Source: an uncultured Sulfurovum sp. (GTDB taxonomy: Bacteria > Campylobacterota > Campylobacteria > Campylobacterales > Sulfurovaceae). Taken from it: DNA of 64,000 bases. The DNA lies in NCBI GenBank assembly GCA_902727895.1, contig CACVAP010000093.1:42253-106252 (forward strand), given 5' to 3'. The notes beneath the pieces are model-generated. The model had not been told where the DNA came from. It did no database searches and saw nothing but the letters and a program-made list of their open reading frames with translations. The translations under genes and the position numbers were made by a program. Below are positions 41,041 through 50,638 of this stretch, piece by piece. Position 1 is the first letter of the stretch. Each line of letters opens with the position of its first letter.

Positions 41041-44000
41041 CTATCCTACCAACCCCAAAGCCAACCTCTTAGCCCCCTTAAAATCAGCCTTACCACTCCC
41101 CAGTTTTGGAACCTCATCCACTTTAAAATAATTAGAAGGTACAAAAAGAGGGTTCATTCCTAAAGCTTTTATTTCTTCTTTTAAAACTTCTAAATCTTTG
41201 TCACCCTCTAACATTAATACCAGTTTCTCACCTTTTTTTAGATCAGGTAGTGCTGTGACTGATATTTGATCATCTTCGCCAAGTAACTTTCTTATTTGGG
41301 CTTCTACCAGTCCTAAACTTACCATTTCTCCCCCTACTTTTGCAAAACGGCTGTAACGATCTACAATGGTTAAGAAACCATCTTCATCAAGATGACCTTT
41401 GTCACCTGTTACGTACCAACGAATGCCATCTATTTCTTTGATGACCTCTTCGGTCTTAGCTTCATTTTTCAAATAACCTTTCATGACTTGCACCCCACCA
41501 ATAAGAATCATGCCATCTTCTCCACGACCCAAAGGTTCAAAACTCTCAGGATCAACAATCATCAAAGCTGTTCCTGGTAAAGGTAGCCCAATGGTTCCTG
41601 CTTTTCCTCCTACTTGCACGTGATAGGTCTCAGGGACAATGGCATCATGCACATTACACGAAGCTGCTGGTGCTGTTTCGGTTGCACCGTAACCCTCCCA
41701 AATCTCTTTTCCAAAACGCTCTTTAAAAAGCTTGGTAATCTCAGGTGGTAATTTTTCAGCCCCTGCAATGACCATACGTAGGTTTTCAAACATCTTAGGA
41801 TGTATCTTTTTATTTCTAGCATACAATCTAAAAAAGGTTGCCGTGGCAAACAAAAAGGTCGCTTGGTATTTTTGAGACATTTTAGCAATGCCCAAACCAT
41901 CAGTTGGGTCAGGATGACAAACCACAGGAATACTCTCAATAAGTGGTGCCAAGGTAGTCACCGTAATTCCAAAGGAATGGAAAATGGGTAAAGTTCCTAA
42001 CATCACATCATTTTTATTCGGGTTAATCACGTTAATGAACTGTTTAATGTTCCCTAAAATATTTTGATGACTCAGTTCAATCCCTTTTGGTACACCCTCT
42101 GAACCACTTGAAAATAAAATAGCAGCCGTGTCGGTAGTGGCAACTTTTTTAACATAAAGTCTACTTAGTATCCAACTTGGTACAAACTTTGCTTGTAAAA
42201 ACATACCTAACTGTTCCCCTTTAGAAATGGTTTTCTTAATCTCTTCTAGGTAAAGTAATTCCACTCCTTCAAGTGCCTCTTCTAAATCAAAGCCTTTGGC
42301 TTTTAATTTCGTCATAAACTGTGTTGAGGTGATAATTTGTTTTATTTCTGCCAGTTCAATGGCATGTTTTAAACTTTGTGTTCCAGCCGAATAATTCAAG
42401 TTTACAATCGTTTTACCTAAGGTCAACGTTGCCATATTTGCAATGCTTCCCCCAGCTGAAGTAGGCACAATAAGTCCAATGTTCTGCTCTCCTGTAAAAA
42501 GTTGTTTAAACTTTTTACGCATCAGTAAGACAGCTGTCATAAATTTATAACCCGAAAGCTCTACTCCTGTAGAATCAGCAATGCTTAGTTTTGAGCCTAC
42601 TTCTTTTGCCTCTTTTATCCATATTTTAGGTAAAGAGTCAGCCCGTGATACGTACTCTTTCCACGAATGTGTTGAAAGTTTAATTACTTGTTCTTTTACA
42701 TCAACGGCTCTACTCTCAATAGGCATGGATTTTCCAAAACTAACAGCGACATCACTTAAGCCTTTTTGCGTTATTTTATCTTCTGAATGTGAAAATTTTC
42801 CTTCCCAAAGACCACGTAAGTAAAAAGGAACAATCACTGCATTTTCAACTTCAAAAACTGCCAGCTCAAAACCTTTTTGGAATTTTCCAATATGTCCATT
42901 TCTACTTAAATGTCCCTCAGGAAAAAGGGCTACTATATCACCGTTATTTAAAGCATCACCCACGGCTTTTAAAGCATTTTTTCCACCACGACTTGAAATG
43001 GGAATGGCTTTAAAAAACTTGAAAATTGGTTTAAAGTACCACAACTCATAATACCCTCGGTCAATCACAAAACGAATGGGTCTTGGCGTAGCAATTTGTA
43101 AGAATGCCCAATCTAAAAATGAAATGTGGTTTCCTAGAAGTAATACCCCCTTTTGAGCTTTTAGATTTTCTAAACCTTCTACCTTGATGTCATAAAACAA
43201 ACCAAAAGTAAAACGTACTAAAAACTGTACAAATTCATGAGCTAAGGATTTAAGCGTAAAAATAAAACCGAAGAAAGCAAGCACGGCGACAATAACAAAT
43301 AAAGTACTACTCTCTACACCAGAGTACGCAAAAAGTGTGGTCAATCCTAAGAATCCAAACATAAAAAGATACTGCATAAAGTTATTTCCAGCTAAAACTT
43401 TACCCATCATTCGTTTGGGTGTGAGTAACTGTATAATCGTATTTAAAGGAACAATGAAAAGTCCAGAAAAAATACCATAAAGAAAAAAGACCAACCCAAT
43501 ACTGTAAAGTGATGTTAATGTTGGAATTAAAAAAAGTGAAAGCGAAACCCCAACAGCACCAAATGGGATTAACCCCACTTCAATAAAGCGTTTAGAAAAA
43601 TTTGAAACTAACATAGAACCGATAACCATTCCCAATCCAGAAAGCGCCAGTAAGCCATTTATAATGATGGTATTATCTATGCCTAAACCTGACTTTACAT
43701 GCGCACCAAAGGTAGCAATAACCAATTGAGAAATACCCCAAAAGATAGAAAGCCCAATAATCGAAAGCCATACGGTTTTAGATTTTTTAAGTAATTTAAA
43801 ATTACCACGTAAATACGTTAAATCAGCATATTTTTGAACTTTAAATTCCATACTTTTTTGTGCATTATAATTCTTACTCAACTTTAGAGCAAAAATAAAT
43901 TCTACAACAGAAGCTAAGATGAGTGCAAAGCCTAAAGGATAAACAGCTTGTAAGATTTCACCTTTATCTTTGATATCACTAGCTAAAAGTTGTTCAAAGA

Positions 44001-44481
44001 AAATAGAGTAAACAATCCCTCCAGCTAAAATCGCAACTATGGTCACCGACTGTACCACGGAGTTTGCAGCTGTTAACTTCTTTTTTCCAACCATCTCTTT
44101 AATAAGTCCATATTTTGCTGGACTATAAATAGCTGATTGTGCTGCTAAAACAAATGTTAATCCAAAAGCAATCCAAAACCAACCCATAATGTAGGAGAAA
44201 AGAATAAGCGTTGTCACACCAACAGCCACCAAAGATGCTACACGAATGATTTTAACTTTAGCATACTTATCACTTAAAAAACCAGCTGGAGAAAAGAGTA
44301 AAATAAAAGGTAAAAGAATCAAGGCATTTACAATGGCTGTCAGAATGATTAATTCACTTCCATCATAAGCTTTTAAAATGGTGTTTTGTAAGACTATTTT
44401 ATGACCTAAATCTGTCATGGCATTTAGAAAAACTATAAATATATATGGCGTAAACCCTCTTACCTTAAAAAGCTCTTTCAT
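41041..44481 (-). CDS. fusion of LplT-like transporter, PlsC acyltransferase and acyl-[ACP] ligase (Aas-like)
   Basis: An 1146-residue fusion. Residues 1-410 are an MFS transporter like LplT (12 segments). Residues about 430-610 are an acyltransferase with NHISFLDWAF (H452, D457) and FPEGHLSRNG (520-529). Residues about 620-1146 are an AMP-forming ligase with LFSSGSEGVPKGIELSH (about 789-805), EGYGATETAPA and WYVTGDKGHLDEDGF. In E. coli, LplT and Aas are separate and recycle lysophospholipid by flipping and re-acylating it; here one chain should do both. It shares one base with the MerR gene upstream. Confidence 0.92.
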   Translation of the reverse strand: MKELFKVRGFTPYIFIVFLNAMTDLGHKIVLQNTILKAYDGSELIILTAIVNALILLPFILLFSPAGFLSDKYAKVKIIRVASLVAVGVTTLILFSYIMGWFWIAFGLTFVLAAQSAIYSPAKYGLIKEMVGKKKLTAANSVVQSVTIVAILAGGIVYSIFFEQLLASDIKDKGEILQAVYPLGFALILASVVEFIFALKLSKNYNAQKSMEFKVQKYADLTYLRGNFKLLKKSKTVWLSIIGLSIFWGISQLVIATFGAHVKSGLGIDNTIIINGLLALSGLGMVIGSMLVSNFSKRFIEVGLIPFGAVGVSLSLFLIPTLTSLYSIGLVFFLYGIFSGLFIVPLNTIIQLLTPKRMMGKVLAGNNFMQYLFMFGFLGLTTLFAYSGVESSTLFVIVAVLAFFGFIFTLKSLAHEFVQFLVRFTFGLFYDIKVEGLENLKAQKGVLLLGNHISFLDWAFLQIATPRPIRFVIDRGYYELWYFKPIFKFFKAIPISSRGGKNALKAVGDALNNGDIVALFPEGHLSRNGHIGKFQKGFELAVFEVENAVIVPFYLRGLWEGKFSHSEDKITQKGLSDVAVSFGKSMPIESRAVDVKEQVIKLSTHSWKEYVSRADSLPKIWIKEAKEVGSKLSIADSTGVELSGYKFMTAVLLMRKKFKQLFTGEQNIGLIVPTSAGGSIANMATLTLGKTIVNLNYSAGTQSLKHAIELAEIKQIITSTQFMTKLKAKGFDLEEALEGVELLYLEEIKKTISKGEQLGMFLQAKFVPSWILSRLYVKKVATTDTAAILFSSGSEGVPKGIELSHQNILGNIKQFINVINPNKNDVMLGTLPIFHSFGITVTTLAPLIESIPVVCHPDPTDGLGIAKMSQKYQATFLFATATFFRLYARNKKIHPKMFENLRMVIAGAEKLPPEITKLFKERFGKEIWEGYGATETAPAASCNVHDAIVPETYHVQVGGKAGTIGLPLPGTALMIVDPESFEPLGRGEDGMILIGGVQVMKGYLKNEAKTEEVIKEIDGIRWYVTGDKGHLDEDGFLTIVDRYSRFAKVGGEMVSLGLVEAQIRKLLGEDDQISVTALPDLKKGEKLVLMLEGDKDLEVLKEEIKALGMNPLFVPSNYFKVDEVPKLGSGKADFKGAKRLALGLVG

Positions 44482-45140
44482 TATTTTATCTCCATTTGTT
44501 GTTGATGTTCTTTCATCGTATGCATGTTAAAAATATAGGGTTTTAAGGTTAAAATAGAATCAAAAAGAAGTTCATAGTGTTCATTATTACGTGTTTTATC
44601 ACTCTCCAACATTTCTGAACCCAATTCATACTCTATCTCTGCCATTTTTATGGCTGACTCTACATACGTGTCAAAAAGCTTTTCGTCCAAATTTAATGCT
44701 TTTGCTCTTTTAAACAATGCCACTAATTTTAACTCTTTAGAAGAAAAACCTTTCTCTTGTTTAAAGAGCCAGCCTTTAGCGATATAATCATTTAATTCTT
44801 TTTGTGTGAGTTCAGAAAGTTCTAAAAAATCTTCATCTTCATACCATATATCACTTGGACTACCCCCCATAAGTTCCAATGAACGTAGCATCATAGAAAA
44901 GTCATCAGAAAATGTAAATTTATTCTCTTTAAAAACCCCCTGTATTTGAGCAATGGTATAAGAAAATTGGCTTTGTAAATATTTGATAAATTTAATAATA
45001 TTAATACATGACTCATCATAAAGGTGTAAGTTTGGTTTTGGTTTTTTAGGTTCGGGGAGTAACCCTTCTTTTACGTAAAAGAGAATTGTTGACTTACTCT
45101 CTCCAGTTTTTTCCATAAGATGTTTCATTTTTAATGACAT
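44481..45140 (-). CDS. MerR-family transcriptional regulator
   Basis: A DNA-binding regulator, probably of the downstream phospholipid-repair fusion. The winged-helix part has MKHLMEKTGESKSTILFYVKEGLLP and PNLHLYDESC, then coiled helices to the end. The frame opens at 45194, but GGAG at 45147-45150 lies six bases before ATG 45138-45140, which starts at MSLKMKHL; this gives about 219 codons. Its C-terminal effector part shows no recognised ligand motif. Promoter-like elements lie just upstream. Confidence 0.85.
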   Translation of the reverse strand: MSLKMKHLMEKTGESKSTILFYVKEGLLPEPKKPKPNLHLYDESCINIIKFIKYLQSQFSYTIAQIQGVFKENKFTFSDDFSMMLRSLELMGGSPSDIWYEDEDFLELSELTQKELNDYIAKGWLFKQEKGFSSKELKLVALFKRAKALNLDEKLFDTYVESAIKMAEIEYELGSEMLESDKTRNNEHYELLFDSILTLKPYIFNMHTMKEHQQQMEIK

Positions 45141-45165
45141 AATTAGCTCCATATTTTGTACTGAC

Positions 45166-45194
45166 AGTATAAAATAAAAAATAGAAATTGTCAA
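45166..45194 (-). promoter_or_regulatory. sigma-70 promoter for the MerR/aas operon
   Basis: On the minus strand, TTGACA (45189-45194) and TATACT (45166-45171) are separated by 17 bases, close to an ideal consensus; the ATG lies 25 bases after the -10. TGACA and TGTCA at the two ends make a short inverted repeat that could be the MerR site. Confidence 0.65.
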
Positions 45195-45278
45195 GTGTTA
45201 CTCTACACTTTTAAACTAATTTGTTTTATAAAGCTATTTAGCTATAATCTTCACAATTAAATTTAAATGGATTACCAG

Positions 45279-46106
45279 ATGAAAAAAATCTTACCTCTCT
45301 TAATTTCAGCTTTTATAAGCACTCAAGCTCAAGTACTCGATGCAATTGCTATTGATGTTGAGGGTGAACCAATTACTACGCTAGAAATAAAAGCTGTACA
45401 AGAAAAACTACAGATGTCCAAGCAGGCTGCTGTTGAAACATTAATTAAAGACCGACTAGAAAAGTCTGCCATAAAAAAAGCTAACATTCAAATTTCTCAT
45501 GAGGAAATTCAAGCTAAGGTAAATGCTATTGCTAGTTCTAAAGGCTTATCTCAAGAAAAAATGAAAGAAATTCTTCTTAGTAAAGGGTTGACTTGGGAAA
45601 CATATATTGAGCAATTAACCACAGAGATGAAAAAAGAACGTTTTTTTAAAGAAGCAATTTTATCTACCATTGCTAGACCAAGTGATAATGAGTTAGAAGA
45701 CTACTATAACGCACATCAAACAGAGTTTTCAAACGCTCCACGTCAGATGAGTTTAGTTGCCTATAAAGCTGCTACAGCTTCAGAATTACAAGAAGCCATT
45801 TCTAACCCTATGAGTCCAACAACAGGTGTTAGTAAAGAAAATATTTTAGCCTCTTCTAATGAAATGAGTCCAGAACTTTTAAACCTTATTAATAGTACAA
45901 ACATAAGCTCATTTACAAAGCCTGTTAATACAGGTAAAGGTTTTATAGCATACTTTGTAAAGTCTAAAGGTTCAGGACAAAGTGGTTACGCTGCTGTCAA
46001 AAACTCTGTCATGCAACATTGGCTTCAAGAGCAACGTGTTCAAGCAGGAAAAGACTTTCTAAACAAACTAAAATCAAACGCAAACATTCGTGTTATACGT
46101 CTATAA
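45279..46106 (+). CDS. SurA/PEB4-like periplasmic peptidyl-prolyl isomerase chaperone
   Basis: A secreted chaperone for outer-membrane proteins. The frame opens at 45267, but ATG 45279 has GGA upstream and gives a clean signal peptide (MKKILPLLISAFISTQAQ). The N-terminal SurA-like domain has AIAIDVEGEPITTLEIKAVQ and ILLSKGLTWETYIEQLTTEM, followed by a parvulin-like region where TKPVNTGKGFIAYFVKSK matches the last strand. The usual parvulin catalytic motifs are weak, so it may act mainly as a chaperone. It is in line with dcd, 15 bases on. Confidence 0.8.
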   Translation: MKKILPLLISAFISTQAQVLDAIAIDVEGEPITTLEIKAVQEKLQMSKQAAVETLIKDRLEKSAIKKANIQISHEEIQAKVNAIASSKGLSQEKMKEILLSKGLTWETYIEQLTTEMKKERFFKEAILSTIARPSDNELEDYYNAHQTEFSNAPRQMSLVAYKAATASELQEAISNPMSPTTGVSKENILASSNEMSPELLNLINSTNISSFTKPVNTGKGFIAYFVKSKGSGQSGYAAVKNSVMQHWLQEQRVQAGKDFLNKLKSNANIRVIRL

Positions 46107-46121
46107 TAAAGGGTTAAATAT

Positions 46122-46691
46122 ATGGGATTAAAAGCAGATAGCTGGATACGAGAGAAATCTATAAATGAAGAGATGATAAGCCCTTTTTGTGAGTCACTAA
46201 GAGGTGAAGGTGTCGTTTCTTATGGACTTAGCTCTTATGGTTACGATATACGTGTTAGTAATGAATTTAAAATTTTTACAAATATCAATGCCGAAGTAGT
46301 TGATCCAAAAGACTTCAACGACAACAATGTTGTAGACTTTACAGGTGATGTCTGTATTGTTCCTCCTAACTCTTTTGCTTTAGCACGTACCATTGAGTAC
46401 TTTAAAATGCCAACTAATACCTTAGCAATTTGTTTGGGTAAAAGTACCTATGCACGTTGTGGAATCATTGTAAATGTTACACCATTTGAACCAGGATTCG
46501 AAGGGCATATTACCATTGAAATTTCAAATACAACCCCTCTTCCAGCTAAGATATATGCGAATGAAGGCATTGCACAAGTTCTTTTCTTAGAAGGTGATGA
46601 ACAGTGTGAAACAACTTACTCAGATAGAAAAGGTAAATACCAAAGTCAAACAGGTATTACCTTACCCCGTATTCTGAAAGAATCTAAATAG
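46122..46691 (+). CDS. dcd: dCTP deaminase
   Basis: Deaminates dCTP to dUTP for dTMP synthesis. It has 189 residues with the trimeric dUTPase-like fold: SSYGYDIRV near residue 37, [42 protein letters not shown] (quoted in parts) and the C-terminal [15 protein letters not shown]. The segment with conserved Arg and Glu is intact. It starts 15 bases after the chaperone gene, likely the same transcript. Confidence 0.95.
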   Translation: MGLKADSWIREKSINEEMISPFCESLRGEGVVSYGLSSYGYDIRVSNEFKIFTNINAEVVDPKDFNDNNVVDFTGDVCIVPPNSFALARTIEYFKMPTNTLAICLGKSTYARCGIIVNVTPFEPGFEGHITIEISNTTPLPAKIYANEGIAQVLFLEGDEQCETTYSDRKGKYQSQTGITLPRILKESK

Positions 46692-46750
46692 ACTTCTTTA
46701 AGTCTATTAGAATATAATAATTCGTAACAAAAAATTTAAAAGGAAGTGCC

Positions 46751-47215
46751 ATGGGTTTTTTTGATTTTGTATCAAATGCAGGTAAAAGTTTACTAGGTAA
46801 AGGCGACGACGCTGCTAGTATTAAAGAAGAAATAGAAAGTAGTTTTGAAAACTTACCAGTTGATGGACTAGTTGTTGGTGTAGAAGAAGAGACAGTAACA
46901 CTAGCAGGAATCGCGCAAGATTATCCTACTAGAGAAAAGGCCATCTTAATTGCTGGTAATGTTGAAGGAATTGCACAAGTAGGTGCTGACCAACTGGTAA
47001 CTTTAGAACAAATATCAGAAGACAATGTACGTGAGATTCCAGAAGAAATTTTTTACTCAATTGTAAAAGGTGATACTCTATGGGAAATTGCTACTAAATT
47101 TTATGATGATGGAAGTAAATACACACATATTGTAGATGCTAACCTCGAAGTTATTAAAAATGCTGACCTTATCTACCCTGGTCAAACAATTAGAATTCCA
47201 GAAGTTTTAGCTTAA
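46751..47215 (+). CDS. BON-LysM protein
   Basis: A 154-residue protein like YgaU/KbpA. A BON domain (about 25-88) has SSFENLPVDGLVVGVEEETVTLAG (quoted in part), and a C-terminal LysM domain (about 96-153) has FYSIVKGDTLWEIATKFY and DLIYPGQTIRIPE. LysM binds peptidoglycan; the related E. coli protein is a K+-binding protein. There is no signal peptide. AGGAAG lies just before the ATG. The next structure is a terminator shared with minE. Confidence 0.9.
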   Translation: MGFFDFVSNAGKSLLGKGDDAASIKEEIESSFENLPVDGLVVGVEEETVTLAGIAQDYPTREKAILIAGNVEGIAQVGADQLVTLEQISEDNVREIPEEIFYSIVKGDTLWEIATKFYDDGSKYTHIVDANLEVIKNADLIYPGQTIRIPEVLA

Positions 47216-47243
47216 GCTATTCAAATACACTCTAACGACTCAA

Positions 47244-47268
47244 TAAAAATGCCTTTTAGGCATTTTTA
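47244..47268. terminator. bidirectional hairpin terminator
   Basis: The stem aaaaatgcc / ggcattttt with the loop ttttа-like turn (tttta between the arms) serves the BON-LysM gene on the plus strand and the min genes on the minus strand. It overlaps the last codons and stop of minE (47256). Confidence 0.7.
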
Positions 47269-47492
47269 TCTAATTCTACATCAATGGCAAGTGCTTCCAT
47301 ATCACCATCCACTTCTTTTCTAATCTCAACACCTTTTACCCCTATATATTTTTGAACAACTTCCATAATTTCAGCTTTCATCTCATCCATAAAAGGGTAA
47401 CCATTTGTTCTATCTCTGTCTGACATAATTGCAATGGTCAATCTATCTTTCGCAACTGATGCACTCTTCTTTTGATTAAAAAATCCAAACAT
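47256..47492 (-). CDS. minE: cell division topological factor MinE
   Basis: Displaces MinC and MinD from midcell. It has 78 residues: an amphipathic N-terminus MFGFFNQKKSASVAKDRL, then DRLTIAIMSDRDR and a C-terminal topological domain with VVQKYIGVKGVEIRKEVDGD. Its ATG overlaps the minD stop (TAATG). The end overlaps the bidirectional terminator. Gene order minC-minD-minE is standard. Confidence 0.93.
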   Translation of the reverse strand: MFGFFNQKKSASVAKDRLTIAIMSDRDRTNGYPFMDEMKAEIMEVVQKYIGVKGVEIRKEVDGDMEALAIDVELDKNA

Positions 47493-48304
47493 TATTTAAA
47501 TATCCCTGTTATTCTTTTAAACAAACCACTGTCCGAGACTTCAATATCCTTCATATCAACTTTCTGTCCACATAAACGATCAGATATACGGCTATAAGCT
47601 TGACCTGCTATTGATTTTTTATCTAAAACTACTGGCTTACCTTGGTTAGATGCATCAATTACACCTTTATCTTCTGGCACTTTTCCTAATAATTTAATAT
47701 TTAAAATTTCTAAAATATCATCACTCTTTAACATCTCACCACTCTCTACCATATCTGCTACAATACGGTTAATGATTAAATATTTAGCAACATCATCACC
47801 AGCTTTTACTTTAGCTGATTTTGAATCTAAAATTCCAATGGCTCTGTCTGCATCTCTAATAGAAGAAACTTCTGGATTAACAATCACAATGGCAGCATCT
47901 GCAAACTCAATCGTATGTTCATAACCACTTTCAATTCCAGCAGGCGCATCTAAAATTACAAAATCAAAATTTTCTTTTAGTTCAGCCACAAGTTTTTCAA
48001 CTTTTTGAGACTCTAATACAGATTTATCTTTAGTTTGTGAAGCTGCTAAGAAATGGAGATTTTCATTAGCTTTACTTTTAATAAGTGCTTGTTTTAAATT
48101 TGCTTCACCATCCATAACCTGAACCATGTCATATACCACACGATTTTCTAAGCCAAGTATCATGTCTAAGTTTCTTTGACCAATATCAAAATCCACTACC
48201 ACACATTTTTTGTTATTCATGGCAATACCAAGACCAAGATTTGCTGTAGCAGTTGTTTTACCAACCCCACCTTTCCCACTAATTACTGCAATTACAATGC
48301 CCAA
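47492..48304 (-). CDS. minD: septum site-determining protein MinD
   Basis: A membrane ATPase that carries MinC to the poles. It has 270 residues with the deviant Walker A SGKGGVGKTTATANLG, VVDFDIGQRNLDMILG, DFVILDAPAGIESG and the C-terminal amphipathic helix GLFKRITGIFK. The start codon is TTG at 48302-48304 with AAAGGAG five bases upstream. It overlaps minC by 13 bases and minE by one. Confidence 0.96.
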   Translation of the reverse strand: MGIVIAVISGKGGVGKTTATANLGLGIAMNNKKCVVVDFDIGQRNLDMILGLENRVVYDMVQVMDGEANLKQALIKSKANENLHFLAASQTKDKSVLESQKVEKLVAELKENFDFVILDAPAGIESGYEHTIEFADAAIVIVNPEVSSIRDADRAIGILDSKSAKVKAGDDVAKYLIINRIVADMVESGEMLKSDDILEILNIKLLGKVPEDKGVIDASNQGKPVVLDKKSIAGQAYSRISDRLCGQKVDMKDIEVSDSGLFKRITGIFK

Positions 48305-48924
48305 TTTATCTCCTTTTTCAATACAGGGGTAATGATTATTTCATTATTTTTTAATTCTACTCTATTTAATCTGTCTTCTAATAAACTATTATCTACCTCT
48401 ACATCATGAAACACAATGTTAGCCTTAGGAGAAGCCGTTAACATCATAAAGTTCCCTTTACAACGAATAGCTCCTTCAACCACTTTAGTAATAATTAAAT
48501 TACCCGAGGTTTTAATGGTCGCCCCACTATTAACACGGTTTAAAAGTAACAAGTCACCTTTAATATTCAATTCACGCCCACTGCGTATCATCTCATCAAG
48601 TACCGTTAAATTATTTTGTAATTGATTTTCAAGTTTATGTAACTCTTGCTGTACGATTTGTGCTGAAATCTCAGCATCAGCATTTTGAGCTTTTAACTCT
48701 ACTTCCAATGCTTTTCTTGTTCTACCTTTTGGGAGTATTACATTATGGAGATACTTTAAGTTCTTCTTTTCTAAATATTCACGAATTCTGTCAGGAAAGT
48801 CACCTTCTATAACAATCAAATGATCTTTAAATAGCATATAGTTATTATCAAAAAAATCTATAAATTGTAATTCATCTTCAATAGTTGTTTCAAATACCTT
48901 AATCGAATATTGTTTACTTTTCAA
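48292..48924 (-). CDS. minC: septum site-determining protein MinC
   Basis: An inhibitor of FtsZ assembly. It has 210 residues: an N-terminal FtsZ-inhibiting domain and a C-terminal beta-helix with NRVNSGATIKTSGNLIITKVVEGAIRCKGN (quoted in parts: GATIKTSGNLIITKVVEGAI), the MinC_C pattern. It starts with TTG at 48922-48924, with AAGGA (48930-48934) five bases upstream; no ATG is in a better place. It is divergent from the pqiA-like gene. Confidence 0.92.
   Translation of the reverse strand: MKSKQYSIKVFETTIEDELQFIDFFDNNYMLFKDHLIVIEGDFPDRIREYLEKKNLKYLHNVILPKGRTRKALEVELKAQNADAEISAQIVQQELHKLENQLQNNLTVLDEMIRSGRELNIKGDLLLLNRVNSGATIKTSGNLIITKVVEGAIRCKGNFMMLTASPKANIVFHDVEVDNSLLEDRLNRVELKNNEIIITPVLKKEINWAL
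48310..48316 (-). promoter_or_regulatory. Shine-Dalgarno deciding the TTG start of minD
   Basis: AAAGGAG reads on the minus strand five bases before TTG 48302-48304, inside the end of minC. No ATG lies at a proper distance. Confidence 0.75.
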
Positions 48925-48929
48925 AGAAG

Positions 48930-48934
48930 TCCTT
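48930..48934 (-). promoter_or_regulatory. Shine-Dalgarno deciding the TTG start of minC
   Basis: AAGGA on the minus strand lies five bases before TTG 48922-48924. Confidence 0.65.
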
Positions 48935-49058
48935 ACTGTTATAATTTATTAAAATCTTTTTATGAGTTTAGCTGTTTTTCCATTAATTAATGATTTAAAG
49001 CACCTGATAGCTATTACTTTTTAGACTTTTATAATAAATAAGTTGTCATAATCTACTT

Positions 49059-49937
49059 ATGTATAAACTAGCCCCTGCTTTAAAATTTTTCAAAATATTA
49101 TTAATGCTTACCCTACTCACTTTAATGGGCTATTTCGGATTTCAAACCTATGAAGAAGCAAAAAAGTATGAAGTATATACTACAAATATTGCAGCAGTAT
49201 GTGATGCCAATGGCTTAGCCAATGAAAGAATAGATGCATTCACTGAAGTCATCTCCCTTGGTTTAGTCAAAAATGAAAGTAAAATATCCATCGATAAACT
49301 CAAAAAAAAGCAAGAAAATGCAAAAAGTCAAAGTCAAAAATTTTTATATTATTGTCTAATTTCTTTAGGAGTTATTATAGTTTTCACATTTACCTGTAAT
49401 CTAAGAGTCGCAGCAATGTCATTGAGTACGGCTACCTTTATCGCACTTTTTTATGGACTTATCAATCCTATTCTAATGGTAACCATACACAAAGAAGTAG
49501 ATTATTTAGGAGATGTTATTTTATCTTTTGAGTCAAAGGGGATTATTGGTTCCATTACTAAACTTTATGAGGAGGGAGAACTCGCAATTGCTTTTACTAT
49601 CTTACTTTTTTCTATTTTACTTCCAGTAGTAAAAAGTTTTACCTTGACCTTTATGTTAATTTTTCATGAAAGTTCTTGGAATAAAAAGCTGGTTACTTTT
49701 TTTAAACATATTGGAAAATGGTCTATGCTAGATGTATTTGTTGTCTCAACTTTTCTGGTCTACTTTACAAGTGATACTGGTGGGATTAGCCAAGCAGAAA
49801 TTCAAGTAGGTCTCTACTTCTTTCTAATCTATGTCATTTTATCCATGATAACAGCCATTCTAACACAGAAGTTTTTAGAAAAAGATGAGGATTTTAAATC
49901 ACCATCTTTACATCCTTATGATCTGAAAAAGCTTTAA
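49059..49937 (+). CDS. PqiA-family membrane protein
   Basis: A 292-residue inner-membrane protein with about five membrane segments and the family motif HIGKWSMLDVFVVSTFLVYF near the C-terminal third; a cytoplasmic or periplasmic loop separates the first segment from the rest. PqiA proteins are linked to lipid transport between membranes (Pqi/Yeb systems), but no MCE-domain gene is adjacent. It is divergent from minC, and its last 44 bases overlap the end of the DUF493 gene on the other strand. Confidence 0.85.
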   Translation: MYKLAPALKFFKILLMLTLLTLMGYFGFQTYEEAKKYEVYTTNIAAVCDANGLANERIDAFTEVISLGLVKNESKISIDKLKKKQENAKSQSQKFLYYCLISLGVIIVFTFTCNLRVAAMSLSTATFIALFYGLINPILMVTIHKEVDYLGDVILSFESKGIIGSITKLYEEGELAIAFTILLFSILLPVVKSFTLTFMLIFHESSWNKKLVTFFKHIGKWSMLDVFVVSTFLVYFTSDTGGISQAEIQVGLYFFLIYVILSMITAILTQKFLEKDEDFKSPSLHPYDLKKL

Positions 49938-50163
49938 AAATAGTATCTCTATCTATTTCATTTTCTACTTTACAAGTCATATTTATAGAATGGAACTTAC
50001 CTTTACTAGAGGTATTACCACCTTTAGTTTTATAAGCTCTCTCTCCTACAACATCGAAAACACAAGCTTCCAACGCTGCTTTATCTGTTCCTATTAATTT
50101 ATATCCCCATTCACAAGGATACTCAATATCTGGTTTCTCACAAGAATTACCGTCTAAAATCAC
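49894..50163 (-). CDS. DUF493 (YbeD-like) protein
   Basis: An 89-residue protein of the YbeD/DUF493 family: [23 protein letters not shown], quoted in part, and the terminal strands. YbeD is a small ACT-like fold of unknown role, in E. coli near lipoate genes. The start is GTG at 50161-50163 with AGGAGG eight bases upstream. It overlaps moaC by 17 bases and the pqiA-like gene, tail to tail, by 44. Confidence 0.8.
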   Translation of the reverse strand: MILDGNSCEKPDIEYPCEWGYKLIGTDKAALEACVFDVVGERAYKTKGGNTSSKGKFHSINMTCKVENEIDRDTIFKAFSDHKDVKMVI

Positions 50164-50617
50164 CTGAATTACCTCCTGATTTTTCTTCTAATTGTATGTC
50201 ACGTATAACCATACCTTTATCAATTGCCTTTAACATATCATAAATAGTCAACAAACCTAAGCTAACACCCGTTAAGGCTTCCATTTCAACTCCAGTTTGC
50301 CCTTTTAGCTTAACTTTTACAATTAACTTAAAACCCGGTAACTCAGCTAATTCTTCAATCTCTGTTTTTACAGAAGTAAGCATTAAAGGATGACACATAG
50401 GAATCAAACTACTCGTTTGTTTTGCACCTTGAATTGCTGCAATAACTGCTGTTTGTAATACAGGTCCTTTTTTTGCTGAGTTAGTAACAACTGCACTATA
50501 AGCATCCTGTGTAACTTCTATAATACCAGAAGCTATCGCTATACGCGTTGTTTCATCTTTATCTGAAACATCAACCATCTTGGGTTTATTATTTTCATCT
50601 AAATGTGTTAGATCCAT
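50147..50617 (-). CDS. moaC: cyclic pyranopterin monophosphate synthase
   Basis: Acts with MoaA in molybdopterin synthesis. It has 156 residues with [24 protein letters not shown]-like [26 protein letters not shown], and [25 protein letters not shown] lies before the ATG at 50617. It is divergent from wza; the end overlaps DUF493. Confidence 0.95.
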   Translation of the reverse strand: MDLTHLDENNKPKMVDVSDKDETTRIAIASGIIEVTQDAYSAVVTNSAKKGPVLQTAVIAAIQGAKQTSSLIPMCHPLMLTSVKTEIEELAELPGFKLIVKVKLKGQTGVEMEALTGVSLGLLTIYDMLKAIDKGMVIRDIQLEEKSGGNSGDFRR

Positions 50618-50638
50618 TTTTTACCTTTATTCTGAATA

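Noticed and set aside
42581..43013. Plus-strand ORFs inside the LplT-PlsC-ligase gene
   Set aside because: They are antisense to a well-conserved acyltransferase domain and show no recognisable domain.
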